DNA from: Populus alba
Lineage: Eukaryota; Streptophyta; Magnoliopsida; Malpighiales; Salicaceae
Assembly (NCBI RefSeq): GCF_005239225.2
Contig: NC_133300.1
Coordinates: 6,353,875 to 6,417,874, forward strand
Length of the DNA stretch: 64,000 bases
Reading direction: 5' to 3'
The translations under genes were made by a program, and so were the position numbers. Each line of letters opens with the position of its first letter. Position 1 is the first letter of the stretch. Below, in pieces: positions 1 through 12,472 of the stretch. Below the pieces are notes generated by a model, which was given only the letters and a program-made list of their open reading frames with translations, ran no database searches and had not been told where the DNA came from.

Positions 1-861
1 GACCAGACAGCAGCTATGCACAGACACAGATGAAGATTACAGGAGCCAGAAAGCAGAAGAATCTGAGAAAGGATGACCTAACAACAGCAAATGAACAAAA
101 AGGAGACAAGTCTAAAATGAACAAAAAGAACACAGAAACGGCAGAAACCAAGAAGCAGCAAGAACCAGCCATAAAATGTCAGGAGAAGGAAGTAGAATCC
201 ATGATCTCTCGAAGTACACACACCAAAGCACCCTCATTTTGACAAGACTAGATAACAAAAAAGAGGAGGGAACTGAAAGTCTTGATAGATCAAAGAACTG
301 TTGAAAGTAAACTAGATTTTTAAAGAATCTGTTAAATTGGTCAACTAGTTGGAACCAGTCGACCGAATGAAATAGAATAACCGGTTAAATTGTAAATTGT
401 AAATGAAATAGAATAACCGGATGTCAAATAGAACACCAATAGCAAACCCTATATATATTAAAGCTTAGGGTGATAACTTGATTTAACAATAACAAACCCT
501 AATATCATATTGGTCACTAGAGAACTATCCTTATCATTAAAAAGATTTATTACCCTATCAAAAGCTCAAATAATGTTAAATTAATCTAGACCTGTTTAAA
601 TGAAGAAATGTTTAATATTAAAATCTAGATCTATGCAAGTAACAGCAGGAAGATCAAAGAAGGTATTGTATCAACAAAACTATAGAAACACATCTCATAC
701 ACGGAGGATATATTATGCGGTTTTCTATGATCTTAAGCTACTTAAATCTTAAACAATTTGGAACAGTAGTATAACAAGAGGATCTAATCACAAAAGAATC
801 TCAGAGAACAAAAGCTAGAAAAATCCAGAAATTATTGTATTAAGCAAGAAATCATCCTTTG
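1..861. other. AT-rich sequence, no gene recognised
   Basis: No supported gene. The first 240 bases are purine-rich and open in one plus-strand frame for 70 codons, but the predicted peptide is low-complexity Lys/Glu/Gln and matches no family I know. A 19-base motif ending in ataaccgg occurs twice close together around 365-420. The rest is AT-rich spacer. Confidence 0.5.
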
Positions 862-1600
862 GTATCCCAATTGACAATATGAGCGTAGGAGTGGAGATGG
901 AGTTTGGTAGGATAATGACATCTCAAAGTTCAAAGAACAATCCTATAGGAGTATTATAAAAATTCATCAGTTTTATACGCAATTGCCTCTAAAAGATAAA
1001 AACATTACATTTTAACACTTAAATATTCAATCAAAATCCTACTTGATTATTTTTTTTAACTTTTTATGATTTCGGAACTAGAGCAGGTAGCTTCGTGAAA
1101 CATGTTCAAGTGTTGATAATTCTCATTTATTTAGTTATTAATATGCAATTGGAGATGATTACTCTTACCATATAACCTAAGACTCAACGATTCTCCTGTT
1201 GAACAAAGAAAAAAGATAAACCCTACTTTATTACAACATTCTAACAGCAACAAAATATACATTTCTTAGCACTTCTACAAAATCTTTATCATTCTTCTTC
1301 TTTGATGGTTAGAATATTGGTGTTCTTGTGCCAACTGGTGCCTACCCAGATTGAATCCACTTTCTCCTAAAAAACCTGAACCTTTTTTATACTAAACTGG
1401 AAGATTCATGAAAAATCACATTTTTATATCCTTAATTGACAATGTGAGTGCAGGAGTAGAGATGGGGTGTGGTAGGATTACAACACCTCAAAGTTCAAAG
1501 AAATCCTTCAACTTTTATGGGTTTTTTTATAAAAATTCATGAGTTTTATACACATTTACCACTAAAAGATAAAAACATCATGGTTCAACCCTTAAATATC
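862..1600. repeat. Pair of diverged direct repeats of about 170 bp
   Basis: Bases 862-1035 and 1425-1600 are two diverged direct copies. Shared landmarks, in the same order, are the attgacaat start, a ggagatgg block, tcaaagttcaaagaa, aaaaattcat and ctaaaagataaaaacat. The copies are offset by about 565 bp. No coding capacity is seen; probably two fragments of one dispersed repeat or an old local duplication. Confidence 0.6.
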
Positions 1601-2479
1601 TAATCCTTGAATCCATCCTTGAAGATACAAACTTTCATTACATATGCTTGTTGTCCCTCTTTAACCAAGAAAAATTTCTTATATGGAATAGTTTTAAATA
1701 AAAAAATTACTTTATTATATGATAGCAAAATTTTAAATCATAATTTCCTATATAGGATAGTTTTGAACTTATTTTTTCAGAAAAAAAAGTATTTTTTTAG
1801 TCACATAAACCTCTAATTTTTCTTCTTGTAATTTTGGTCCGTGAGCATATTATGAACCCTAAAAATTTTCTAATAATAAGAAAATTTAGAGTTAGATATC
1901 ACATATATGAGAAAAAATAATGAAAGTTAAACCCTTTTCAAAATATGATACATTCAAATATTATCTTGTTTCACAATAGAAGATGAAGATTGCAAATGCA
2001 AGTAGGCTAGTTCCTAATTATACACTAGGAAAAAACATTTCCGATAATACTTATATACAGTGATCTATCATGACTGTAAATATAATTACTTATTCAAATA
2101 TCTCCTCTTTATATCAACCTTTCAAGTCAAATTCTTATTCAGTGATTTAAACATTTTTTATATTGATTTTCAATTTTTATTTAATTAAAAAGTATCCATC
2201 TTTTTAACTAGTTTACTCCCTTTTTTTTATGTACGCACAATTTCATCAAATAATATATATATTGGATTATTGAATATATACAAGACCCTTTCATTTACCC
2301 GAATAGCATAGATAATTGGTATGTAAAAAGAGATTCTCAAAGGTTAATTTTTTTGTTGACTTCCTTTAATTTCTCATACAATAGATCATACAAACCTTAC
2401 CTTTTGAAGGGAGAAATGAAAAGGAAAACAAAGAGAAGGCTACAAATTCTTACATTTTCTTAATTTTAAAAACATAAAT
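1601..2479. other. AT-rich intergenic sequence
   Basis: Nothing recognised. Short open frames here are AT-rich chance frames (Phe, Leu, Lys, Asn) with no motif. Confidence 0.5.
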
Positions 2480-3480
2480 TTAAAAAAATAAAACTCTGAT
2501 CAGGGTCGCAAGTTTTGATATGTTAACCTTGGTTAAATTAAGTCATTTTTTATTTTTTTTTCTAAGAGATTATCTTGGTCTAATAACTCGAGGTCATAGT
2601 TCCTTCAATATTGGATTTATTTTTTATTGGGTTATCCTCATCTCATGACCTGGGTTATAGGTTTGGTTAGTTAATCTAATTGACTCAGTTTCATTTTCTT
2701 TTTTGAATTGATATTTTCTCTAATTGTATCATCTAATATTGTGTTTAATTGAAAATTAAGCTTCATGAATTTATTTTGTTTTACTTTTTATTAGATTATC
2801 TCAGCCTCGTAACCCCAGAATAGTACTTAACAAGTTATCCTAAGTTGACTTGACTCATTTTTTATGTCATTTTTTACAAATTTCATTGTTCAATATTAAC
2901 TCTGACAAAGACAATTGAGAATTGAATTTCATAATATTTTTTTATTTGCTCTTTATGGGATTATCTTAGTCTCACAAACAAAGTGGTGGATTTGCCAAAT
3001 TAACTTAAGTTAAATCAGGTTTTTTTTTCTCTAAGATTATTTTGTTCTGATGACCTAGGTCATGAGTTTTATAGATTGGCATGGGTCATTTTTTATGGTT
3101 TTTTTAATTGATTTATTTTTTAATCTTATCACTAAACATTGGGCTAATTAAGTCTAAAAGGTTAACTCGGGTTGTCTTTTTCGGTTCTTTTTTTAATTAT
3201 TTTTTTCAATTTTATCTTTAAACATTAAGTTAATTGAAAATTATGCTTCATAATTTATTTTGATTTGCTTTCTATGAGGTAATCATAGTCTCATGACCTG
3301 GATTGTGGGTTTGACATATTAACTCAGGTTGACTTAAATCAATATAATATGTTGTTATCTTAATATTTAAAAAATAATAATCTTGAGTTTTTTGTCAAAC
3401 TATGTTTTTACGGGTTGTATGGGTTACTTTTGGACCTAAAAAATCAACCAGGTTTCATCAGTTCAACCATCACATGATTT
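2480..3480. repeat. Degenerate tandem repeat block (T-rich, catgacctgggt motif)
   Basis: A loosely periodic block. Versions of a motif reading tctcatgacctgggt, then a gttaactcgggttgact-like segment, a T-run and an aattgaaaattaagcttcat-like segment recur roughly every 150-200 bp. Related pieces occur at 16.3-16.7 kb and 31.88-32.19 kb, and in reverse orientation near 45.1 and 58.1 kb. It looks like a dispersed tandem family common in poplar intergenic DNA; the family name is not known to me. Confidence 0.55.
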
Positions 3481-6083
3481 AAATTTTTTTTCTGCCATCA
3501 AGAAAAACATTAGCAACATTTGAACATTATTTTTTACATTCAAGAAAAATTTGACTTGACCCACAATGTACCGCAGGTCAATAATCTAGTGTTATTTCTA
3601 AACACTTTTCCTACTATTTGTTTTATACTTCTCCGCTAGTTCACATCATATCTATTGCCTAATAGTTTTTTTGGTGTTATGGCCAAAGACAATTGATGAA
3701 AAATACCAATAAACATGAATGGACTTGTTTAAAGGTTTAGAAGGCATCCTTATTTGTTCTAACACGTAAACTCTTGTTAGTTTTGGCGATAATATCTTTC
3801 TACATTTTTTTGTATGTACAAGATTTTTTTTCTTGTTAGCTTGTCATTAATATTAAATCCTCAGCTATTAAAAAAAAAACTTAGTTAAGCCAACTTTTTC
3901 TTTAATCAAACACAATGCTTTTGCTAGAAACATAAAAATGATTTTATGTTATACATGTTTTCAGAGTTTTCTTTTTTGTGAATGAATTGGATATATATAC
4001 TTTGGTAAAATACTTTATTTTGAATATTATACTTAGATTGCATTGTTTCATATATAACCTCACCACAAACACTTAGATTGAGTTTATTTCTGAAAAAGAT
4101 TTTAGTTTCTAAAAAAAGAAATTTTAAGGAATGGAATACAAAAGAAAATGCATTGTTTATTAACTGGGAATGAAAATTATTTTTTTAGAAAAGTGTTTTA
4201 TAATTCTCTACTTTTTTCAGAAAAATAGAAAACATCAAAAAAATTATTTTTTAAATTCTCTATTATAAAAATAATTAAAGAACTTGTTTTGTTCGGCTAA
4301 TGTTTTATGATCATTCCTTTTAATATTTTAAATTTAATCCAAATAAAGTCCTTATTTTCTATTTTGAAAAATGTATACGCAATAAACATGTTATTTTAAT
4401 TATTTTTAAGAAAACAAAATTCTAAAAATAAACTTTTCTCCCTTGGGATCCTTCTGATATAACAAATAGTTTCAATCAAAATTAGTAACAGTAAAGCCTA
4501 AGATTTTCCCTTTTCTTAAATAATATTTCAATGAAAATCCTTACACTTGAAGATTAATTTTCTATAAACACGTAAAGTTTGTTTAGATCTTATAACCAAA
4601 TTCATCATTTATATTACCACATCTATATGAAAGTGTCAAGCATCTATATGAATGTCTTTATAGTAAAAGCAATTTTTGAGCAAAACACAATTTTATTCTG
4701 CAGGTACGTAAAAATACTGTACGCAGAACATGTTAAGAAACAAGATGCTCTGAAAGTACGTGGTTTTTTCTTCATCAAGGCTATGGTTGTATACTTGTTT
4801 TACCTTCCCTCTCAGTGTTGTTAATGGAGCCTATGTGATGAATGATTCATTTTCGACTCTATATATTACTCTTCTAGGGTTTATGACGGTCATAGTTGAT
4901 GTTGCTCTGTGATTTGAAGAGATGAAACGATATGTAAAAATAGAAAAAGAAAACATATTATTTTTAATACATGATTATCAATTAGCAAATGGGACTTAAT
5001 TTACTTGGATGGATTATAGAGTAGTGAGCAGTCTTGTTATTATTTCCCAGTGCTAGATAACTTCCCTCTTAGGTTAAAGTTTTTTCTTTTATTACAAAAA
5101 ATCGAGCCTGAGACTTCTTGAGGCAGGATGCATTTGAGCTACCAATTCAAGGGTTTTTTTTTTCTTTGTTATAAACAAGAGGTTGATACTCAATATTCTT
5201 TTGTGAAGAAGATAGAACTCTAGCACCAGTACAGTTGAAATTAAACATTGCAAGAAAAGAAGAAACCTATATATGCTTCTTCTTCTTCTTCTCTTAATTT
5301 GTTTCCTTATTAAATGCTGGGTGCAGCTGACCTTATGATCATATGGATTTCACAAAAATTAAAACATAGATTTCCTGAGGGTAAGCAGGACTAAAGCTAG
5401 GCTCTCCCAAATCAGTCAGCAGATGATCATTTGTTCTTATAACTAAATGCTGGGAGAAGAAGAAGAAAAGGCAGTGTCCAGGGTTAATGTAAGCAAGTTA
5501 GGTAATACCAGTTAGGTTACTATTTACTAATTGACAGAAGACTAGCTATTAATGCTAAGACAAGTTTTTTTTTTTTCCCCTAATATTTCGATTTTGATTT
5601 TCTTCCCTGCAAACATTTCATGTAATCAATAAAGTTTGTATATGTTACCTTAGCCACAAAAACAAGGAAATGGTTTCATGACTCTCATAGACAGAAAAAT
5701 ATATAGAAGTATAGTACAAATTAAGCGAAGATGGGGAAGAGAGTTTCTTTACATGAACACTATGCTACAAGTCACTTCAACTTAAGAGCTCATACATCAT
5801 TTCGGAGCAATTGTAATCAATGGCCTCTACAAAGAATAGATTCAGGTTGTACTATTAGCTAGGGGTGTTGAGATTTCATATTTTGCCCTTGAGTTTTCTA
5901 GGGTATGAAGGCCTTGCATTGTGTGGTTGTCTATCCCTATATTTTATGAGCACATCCTTAGACTAGGTAGCGTTTCTGGGGGCATAGAGGATAGTAAATC
6001 CAACTTAATAAAAGTAGTGGCTTTGATCTCTAATGGCAGAAGTGCAAGTCTTTCTGGTTCAAAATAGACGTTATAAGCGTACA
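3481..6083. other. AT-rich intergenic or long-intron sequence
   Basis: No gene recognised. If the minus-strand MADS gene at 6.5 kb is intact, this stretch would be its long first intron. I looked for minus-strand K-box exons with the Leu-rich coding expected of SVP-type genes and found none. A short TTC repeat lies near 5276-5292. Confidence 0.45.
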
Positions 6084-6246
6084 AGAGAAGCCATTAAAAC
6101 ATTAAGAGCATGTAGACCGCAACAAAAAAATCAAATTGATACTTTACTATCGTACACTAGAGAAACAAGCATACCCTAGACCACAAGCAATTCAAGTTTC
6201 AACACCAGCATTAAGAAAGACACAAGTGGATGTGTCATGTCCTTGA
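6084..6246. repeat. Dispersed duplicate, copy 1 (copy 2 at 17741-17945)
   Basis: This segment is closely matched by 17741-17945 in the same orientation. Shared landmarks include actttacta, ctagaccacaagcaattcaa and the run ending in gtggatgtgtcatgtcctt. The copies lie about 11.7 kb apart. It sits just downstream of the MADS exon on that gene's strand, so copy 2 may derive from an intron fragment or both may be a dispersed repeat. Confidence 0.65.
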
Positions 6247-6532
6247 AAAAGGGTTTGAACTAGCAATAAGTGGCAGCAATAACATCAAAACCTTCATATC
6301 AGTACCAACTTCTCCCAGTGCTCCTCTCCTCGAAAAATATTATTTTGCTCACAGATACCAAAAGATTCTATTGTACATCTATTTCAGCCATTCTCTTCTT
6401 TTTTCAACTTTGTTGGGTTCAAAAGAAACCGTGGTTAATGTATCCTAGGTTGATCAATGAGCTCACAGATGACATAATATATATGGTATATCATAAAGTA
6501 GAAATTAATAAGAAAGAGAAAGGGAGCAGAAC

Positions 6533-6714
6533 CTTGAGTTTGAGTACTCAAAAAACTTTCCAGTTGCAGAAAACACCATGAGAGCAATCTCAGCATCACA
6601 TAGAATTGAGAGCTCGCAAGCTTTCTTGAAGAGCCCTCTTCTCCTCTTTGAGAAACTTACTTGCCTTGCAGTTGTGTTGTCTATCTTCTTGATCTGGATT
6701 TTCTTGCGAGTCAT
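6533..6714 (-). CDS. SVP/JOINTLESS-type MADS-box transcription factor, exon 1 only
   Basis: This minus-strand exon encodes a complete type II MADS domain (DNA binding and dimerisation), starting [11 protein letters not shown] and containing [24 protein letters not shown] and FEYSNS. The [10 protein letters not shown] start and [11 protein letters not shown] end are typical of the SVP/AGL24/JOINTLESS clade, which acts in flowering time and, in poplar, bud dormancy. The second ATG (6712-6714) is chosen because the family starts there; an in-frame ATG three codons upstream (6723) would add MGK. The exon ends at 6533 in codon phase 2 with a GT donor at 6531-6532; beyond it the open frame reads intron. 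One position reads KKACEL where SVP proteins usually have KKAEEL. No K-box exons were identified between here and base 1, so the rest lies beyond the left edge after a long intron, or the copy is truncated. Confidence 0.8.
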
Positions 6715-6723
6715 CTTCCCCAA

Positions 6724-8725
6724 GAAACAAATTCAGCTCACCCTTCATGCGCAAAATCAACCAAGATAATTAAAAGCACATACTGCTAAAAATAAAATTT
6801 ATAAGAGAAAGAGATTGAGAGGCTGCGTACCAAAACCATAGACCTAATGGTATATATCATTAATGGAGGGCCTTATCAATGTTTACAGAGAGAAAAATCA
6901 AATACCCTTGACATAAAATGAGAAAAAGCATGCATCATACAACCTCAACAAGTATATTTACAAGCAAATCAATTTTTTTTTTTACTTACATCCACGCAAA
7001 CGTATTATATTTTTAAAAATAAAATATAAACAGATTTTTTTACAAACAAGAAGAAGAAGAAGAAGATAGAACGTTGAATTTGGAAAAAAAAAAAGAATAA
7101 AGAAAGAAAATCTAGCCACTACCTTTACCTTAAAACGTACATCAATTGAATCGTTGGAGTGGCATTAATGGATAATACTACTGGATCGTGATAGCAAGAA
7201 ATCAAGAACGGATCTTTAATTACAGGAAATTATCAAGCCACCATCAACCACAAAAGAAAGGGGGAAAAGCACAATCACAAGCACAGCCAAATTTACTAAG
7301 AGGATTTACATGTACATGGAAAATTAACAAGAGAAAATCAACTCGCTTTAATAAATTCGAAAGGAAAATTTAGTAAAAGAAACTGAAGAAAAAATAATTA
7401 GTACAGCACCGAGCATTTCTGCAAATAGAAATGTAGAGAAGCTCACTCAGTGATAAAACAAGAAAAAAGAAAGGGTGTTAGAAAAAGAAGAGAAAAGTTT
7501 TGCCAGATTAAGCCAAGAATCTTGAAAAATCTAAAACAACCCTAGCTGGTAATGCCAAGAACTCAAGCTGACATTGAAGTTTGTAAGAAATCTTTGGTTT
7601 CAGTTCTTCTTACCTATGTCTATGTTGTCTTTCTTTTGTTGCTGTTGACACCTCACAGAAAACCAAAGTCAAGTCCACCAGTGATGTTTAGAGATAAAAA
7701 AAAGGAAAAGGAGGTTAACAGAGAGATCTTCAACCCTGGTTGCAGGAAATAGAAAGATTCCTTTTATGGCCAAGCAAGAAGTCACACTGTTCAATTCTCT
7801 CCATTTGGTTAAGCAGAAAACAGGCTCAAAGGAGAATGTAAGGAGATATAAAACTATATATTTCTTCTTTTTATTTTTTTTTATTTTTAAGCTATTTCCA
7901 TTTGAGTAAAGCACTAATAAAGTGAAAATATTTAAACGGGACTTTATTTTTATTTTTTTTATGGTGAGATTTGCTTTCCGTACAGATAGAGCAGCTGCTT
8001 TGCTGGTTAGATTTAACACTAACACCGCCTCTGGTACCCTCGTACTAATGGCGTCTCTTCAGCCTCTCTCTCGAGATAGGTTTGTACAAGGTAATAGCGA
8101 CTACATAGCTTGCAGCAGTGGAGCACGTCAGTTTATCTTTTAGGTAGCAAGAACAAAGCTCATCATAGATACATACATATATAAGGAAAATACCTTAAAT
8201 AATATGTATACCATTCTAGGAATGCATACTGAAAGTGAATAAAAAACTAAGTGAATTCTTACCTTCCTCTGCACTTGAGGTCGTGCCCTAAAGGGAAAAG
8301 AAATTTGTTTCTTTTCTTTGCATTTGGGTTTGATCATCTTTATGTATATTTATCATCTCTGCAAGTACTTTATTTATTCACTGGATTTGCATAGTGTTTA
8401 GTAGATTTAGAGATTAGTCATTATATATATAAATTGTTCTAAATACCTCAAATTATTAAAAAAAAAAAATCTAAATGATACGAAATTTTTTTATAACAAA
8501 ATTAAAATTATTTTCTTAGCTGGTAAATAAAAAGGTAAGGGATTGTTAAGAAAATACATTCTAGATGGTAATCAAGAAGGTTGGCAACATAGATTAGTAT
8601 CTTAATTCATATTTAAGGGATTGTTAAAAAAAAATATTTTCAGTGATATGTAATTAAAAGGTTTAGTGACAAAATTCAGTAATGTAAACTGTTGTTAATT
8701 GTTGAGTTTTTCTTAACATTTATAG

Positions 8726-8777
<52 letters not shown>

Positions 8778-9842
8778 CGCTAGTGTGTTATTATTAGAAA
8801 AATTTTATAATTATTGGATATTTGAGAGTTATGGATAAAAAAAAAAGTGAAAAATCATAAATGATCCAATTAAAAATGATAAAAACTTTCTTTTTATTCA
8901 TTTTTTTTTATTTTTTTCTCTTTTATTCTTCTTATAGATTTGGTGAATGCCCGTGTGTTGTTATTGGGAAACTTTTATGATGTTGAATGATAATTATTGA
9001 ATATTTATATAGATAAAAAATAGTTAAAAATCATATATGATCCAATTAAAAATTATACAAATTTCCTTTTTATCTATTTTGTTCTTTTATTCTTCTTTTT
9101 TCATACTATAATTTTTTTTTGGTGATTGCTATAGCCAACTACCTTCAATAGATTTAAAAATATTGAACTCCCTGTGTACCATATTTATGACCACTCCATC
9201 AAATTTGAAAAGTCAACAGATACTAACATTGATGGACTTTTTTTAATTAGTTTTAATGTTTAAAAGATTAAGAATATTTTTTTAAAAAAAATCAAGTTTC
9301 TATTATTTCTTATAGAGGAAAAACATATTATACTTATTGACCTTTGAAAAGTCAAAATGGATGGCGGGAGTATGATATTTTTTTTCATTTTTTTTTTAGC
9401 CCTAAAGCCTTTTTATTCGTAATTTTATCCTATTAGACTAAATCTGCATAAATAATATGTCAAGATTTTTTCAAATTAAAACTTTACTTGGGGTAAAAGT
9501 AAACATTAGAGAAAAATTTAAATTTTTTAAAAAATAAAACATATATCATTTTGATATTGTCTTAAAGAAGTTAAATATGCTCCATCTAGTTTTCAGTTTC
9601 AATATTGTTTGGTCTTGATTGTAGAACTTCACATTACAATCTTAACCTTCATCTGTTTTAATCTCTTGATGATGTGAAAAGGTTGTTGAAAAATATTAAG
9701 GAAGGAGAAAGTATTTGATCATAACATTTTAGCCACATAAAATATGAATCTTTGTGTCAATAAATTTGTATTGTAAAGAGGAGTTCGATAAAAATGGTGT
9801 TGTCCTCTATCCATGCTAGTAAAAGTAGGTTAGAATCTCTTA
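6724..9842. other. Upstream region of the MADS gene, AT-rich, no gene
   Basis: This is 5' of the minus-strand MADS exon and would hold its promoter and 5' leader. Purine-rich tracts (AAG repeats near 7047-7065) and AT-rich stretches dominate. Several open frames of 60-118 codons occur on both strands but have low-complexity composition and no family signature. Near 8800-9110, two similar segments of about 120 bp share gtgttattat/gtgttgttattgggaaa and atgatccaattaaaaat, suggesting a diverged direct repeat. Confidence 0.4.
8730..8772. repeat. (AT)n microsatellite
   Basis: Uninterrupted alternating AT of about 43 bp directly visible. Confidence 0.95.
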
Positions 9843-9964
9843 GGGGAGTTGGAGCTGCCAAATGAAAAGCCATATGTACTATGCCTTCTATTTTTTTATT
9901 TTCAGCACTCCAACGGGACATGTAAAGCAATAGCCAAAACGGTTTTTTGCTTTGTGAAGAGCCA

Positions 9965-10041
9965 TTTCTACAGTTAACTGTAGAAATGACCAACGACTAT
10001 TTTTATAGTCGTTGGCCAACAGCTATTTTTATAGCCGTTGG
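9965..10041. repeat. Cluster of three adjacent perfect or near-perfect hairpins
   Basis: Bases 9965-9986 are a perfect 22-bp palindrome centred on gttaac. Bases 9990-10015 form a hairpin with perfect 10-bp arms (ccaacgacta / tagtcgttgg). Bases 10016-10041 form a second hairpin of the same design with one mismatch (ccaacagcta / tagccgttgg). A third start of the same arm follows at 10042 before a T-run. They lie in the subterminal region of the PIF/Harbinger-type element. Confidence 0.9.
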
Positions 10042-10503
10042 CCAACAGCTTTTTTTTTTTTTTTTTTTAAACATAGAAAATTTTGTCTATAAATACATGA
10101 AGAAAAAACTTGTAGTTTTAAATTTTTGTATTGTGCCTCACCCTTCTCTCAAATTTTAAAAAATAAGAATCGATTATTCTCCAGTTAATTATTAACATCG
10201 ATTGTGTTAATTAACTGAAATTAAAAGGTATGCTTGTTTAAAAGCTTTTTCTATTTTCGTTTTAATATCTCTTGATTTTTTAGAACTTTTGTTGTTAACT
10301 TAATATTTGTGATGAGTTTTATTTCTTTATTATTTTATGTTTTTAATATGGGTTAAGGATGACAATTTTTATTTATGTTGTAGAAGGCAATGCTTATTAT
10401 TAATTTGCATGTATGAAAACTACAAAATTGTTAAACATTGAATGTGAGCTTCTTTTACACTTTCTTAAGGTTTTAACTTGAGTTTTTTTTTTTTTTAATG
10501 TAG

Positions 10504-11512
10504 ATGGATTCAAATTTTCCAAGCTCTTTTACCAATCTTCTTATGAGTGAGTCAGAAGATATTCTCTCTCAACCAAGTGATTCTAATCAATTAATTGATG
10601 ACTTAACATGCTCGAATTTAAATGTCCATTCGGCAAAAAAATCACAAAGAAGTAAAAATTTCTCACTAGAGGAGGATTGTTTACTTGTCTCTGCATGGCT
10701 AAATACAAGCAAGGATCCAATTACAGGAGTTGATCAACAAACAAAACAGTTCTGGGCTCGCGTACATGCTTACTTTGTAGAGAATGGAGGAAACTTGAAT
10801 AATCGTTCACAAATAAGCATCTCAAGTAGATGGCAAGAAATAAATAGAGAAGCCGGTAAATTTGTTGGATTTGTTACTCAAATTGAAAATCGTCAGCAAA
10901 GTGGAATGACCGAAGAATCAAGGGTAATGTTAACATTCATTTCTATGTTGAATTGTTTAACATATATTTTAACATTATTTAATTAATTTATTTTTTTACC
11001 AGATTAATGATGCTCGGCAAATGTATGCTTCTTGCGTTGGCAAACGATTTCAACTAAAACATTGTTGGGTTATCTTAAGAAAAGAACCCAAATGGCAATT
11101 TGAGCGTGCAAGTCAACATCAAAGGTCAAACAAGAAACAAAAAGGTCATTATAATGCAAGTCCGGCTTCATCAACTCCATCTACCCCTGATTCTGTTAGT
11201 TTAGGAGAAGATAGTGAACCATTGATTTATCAAGATAGACCAATCGGTCAGAAGGCTGCAAAAGAACGACTTAAACGTAGACAAGGAAAAGATAAAGTTG
11301 GGGATGCAACTGCAACGAATCTGTTACAACAATTCAAGGATACTCTGGTTGAAATTGAGAATCAGAAGAAACAAGACAGAAAAAATATGTTAGAGCAACA
11401 AGCCATGCTGATTCAACAAAGTCAAGAGAAACAAGAAGAAGAAATTATGAAAATGGATATTTCTAATCTGGATCCAATTTCTGCAGCGTATTTTCAAAAT
11501 AGAAAGTTATAA
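10504..11512 (+). CDS. PIF/Harbinger ORF1 protein, Myb/SANT-like with NAM-associated C-terminal domain
   Basis: Two exons, 10504-10923 and 11003-11512, joined in phase 0 with GT/AG borders give a 309-residue protein. The N-terminal half has a trihelix/Myb-SANT-like domain: SKNFSLEEDCLLVSAWLNTS (about residues 49-68), FWARVHAYF, and SISSRWQEINREAGKFVGF. Exon 2 continues with ARQMYASCVGKRFQLKHCW, then RPIGQKAAKERLKRRQGK and a long Gln/Glu/Lys-rich coiled coil, the pattern of the NAM-associated domain. In PIF/Harbinger elements ORF1 is the DNA-binding partner that helps the transposase reach DNA. Host annotation often labels such genes glutathione S-transferase T3-like or NAM-associated. Both exons are open, so the copy may still be expressed. 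Confidence 0.85.
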
Positions 11513-11971
11513 ATTATGCAAAAGAGGGGTTTTGATTTTTAATTAACTTTGATTGATTTATTGTAATGTAATGTATTTTTAATTAACTAGATTTATTTAT
11601 TGTTTAATGTAATGTATTTTTAATTAAATATTTTGAAATTTATTTTTATTTTAAATATATTGTTATTACTTTTATATTACTTTTATAAATTACTCATATT
11701 AATTATATAATTAATAACATCATAATTATATTATATATAAAATATCTAAATTAGTTATATAATTATATTAAAATTAATTTAACATGAAATATATTAAAAT
11801 ATAAATGGCTTTTCTAAATAGTTTTTTACCATTGGAATGCACATAATACAAAAAGCTATATTTACACTATTCAAAAAGCTATTTTCTTCATTTGGCTCTT
11901 CAAAATGGCATTTCCATTGGAGATGCTCTTATATGTATAGCTTAACTAGTCATGTTCTAGATTTGTTTTAT

Positions 11972-12108
11972 AGAGGTCACCAATTTAAGTTTTATAAACT
12001 TTAGGGCCACTGAAAGGCTTACATGATTATTAATTTTAAGACTTATAGGATGAGTCGAGGTACGCGTAAACTGGCTCAAACACCTACATTAACAGAAAAA
12101 AAAAAAGT
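11972..12108 (+). mobile_element. SINE, 5'-truncated and diverged copy
   Basis: This aligns by eye with the SINE at 13927-14107 from just before the B box to the tail. Shared landmarks are gggccactgaaa.gcttacatg, gagtcgaggtacgcg, and actggctcaaacacc followed by an A-rich tail. The A box half and a clear B box are missing. It begins about 40 bp beyond the right end of the PIF/Harbinger-type element. Confidence 0.65.
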
Positions 12109-12421
12109 ATTGGGATCAATAAGTTTTTTTATTTCTTTTATTTTTTATTTTTTTACTTTTTAGAGAGACTAGATGTTGTTTTTAGGGTTAAAAAAGGATA
12201 GGCTTTAAAAAGGTTTTTTAGGTTAAAAAAAAACACACATCCAAATTTCTAATATATATTGTTTTCACTTGAAAAAAAAAAATGGATTTCAACGGATGAG
12301 ATTCATTCTCCTCCTTTTTATAAAAATATATGCTCCCTCACCCTCCCAAAAAGGGAGGGGAGTGCTTAAAAGATTATTCGAATTCCAATTTATGATAATA
12401 ACCTAATTAATTATTTATGAG

Positions 12422-12472
<51 letters not shown>

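Larger units (their letters stand above)
9843..11928 (+). mobile_element. PIF/Harbinger-type DNA transposon carrying ORF1 only
   Basis: The element is about 2.09 kb and flanked by TTA on both sides (9840-9842 and 11929-11931), the usual 3-bp target duplication of PIF/Harbinger. Its ends are diverged inverted repeats: the left starts ggggagttggagctgcc and the right, read inward on the minus strand, starts gagcatctccaatgg. A gaagagccat/gaagagccaaat motif also lies inside both ends. It contains the two-exon ORF1 gene at 10504-11512. No DDE transposase is present, so it would be non-autonomous, moving only with transposase from elsewhere. Three foldback units sit near the left end (9965-10041). 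The exact left boundary is less certain than the right. Confidence 0.7.

Noticed and set aside
6505..6532. Extension of the MADS frame past 6533
   Set aside because: Codons after the GT donor read as intron; family exon 1 ends at this codon phase.
6634..6648. agctttcttgaag similar to miR396
   Set aside because: Within the conserved MADS coding sequence ([11 protein letters not shown] region); no hairpin partner.
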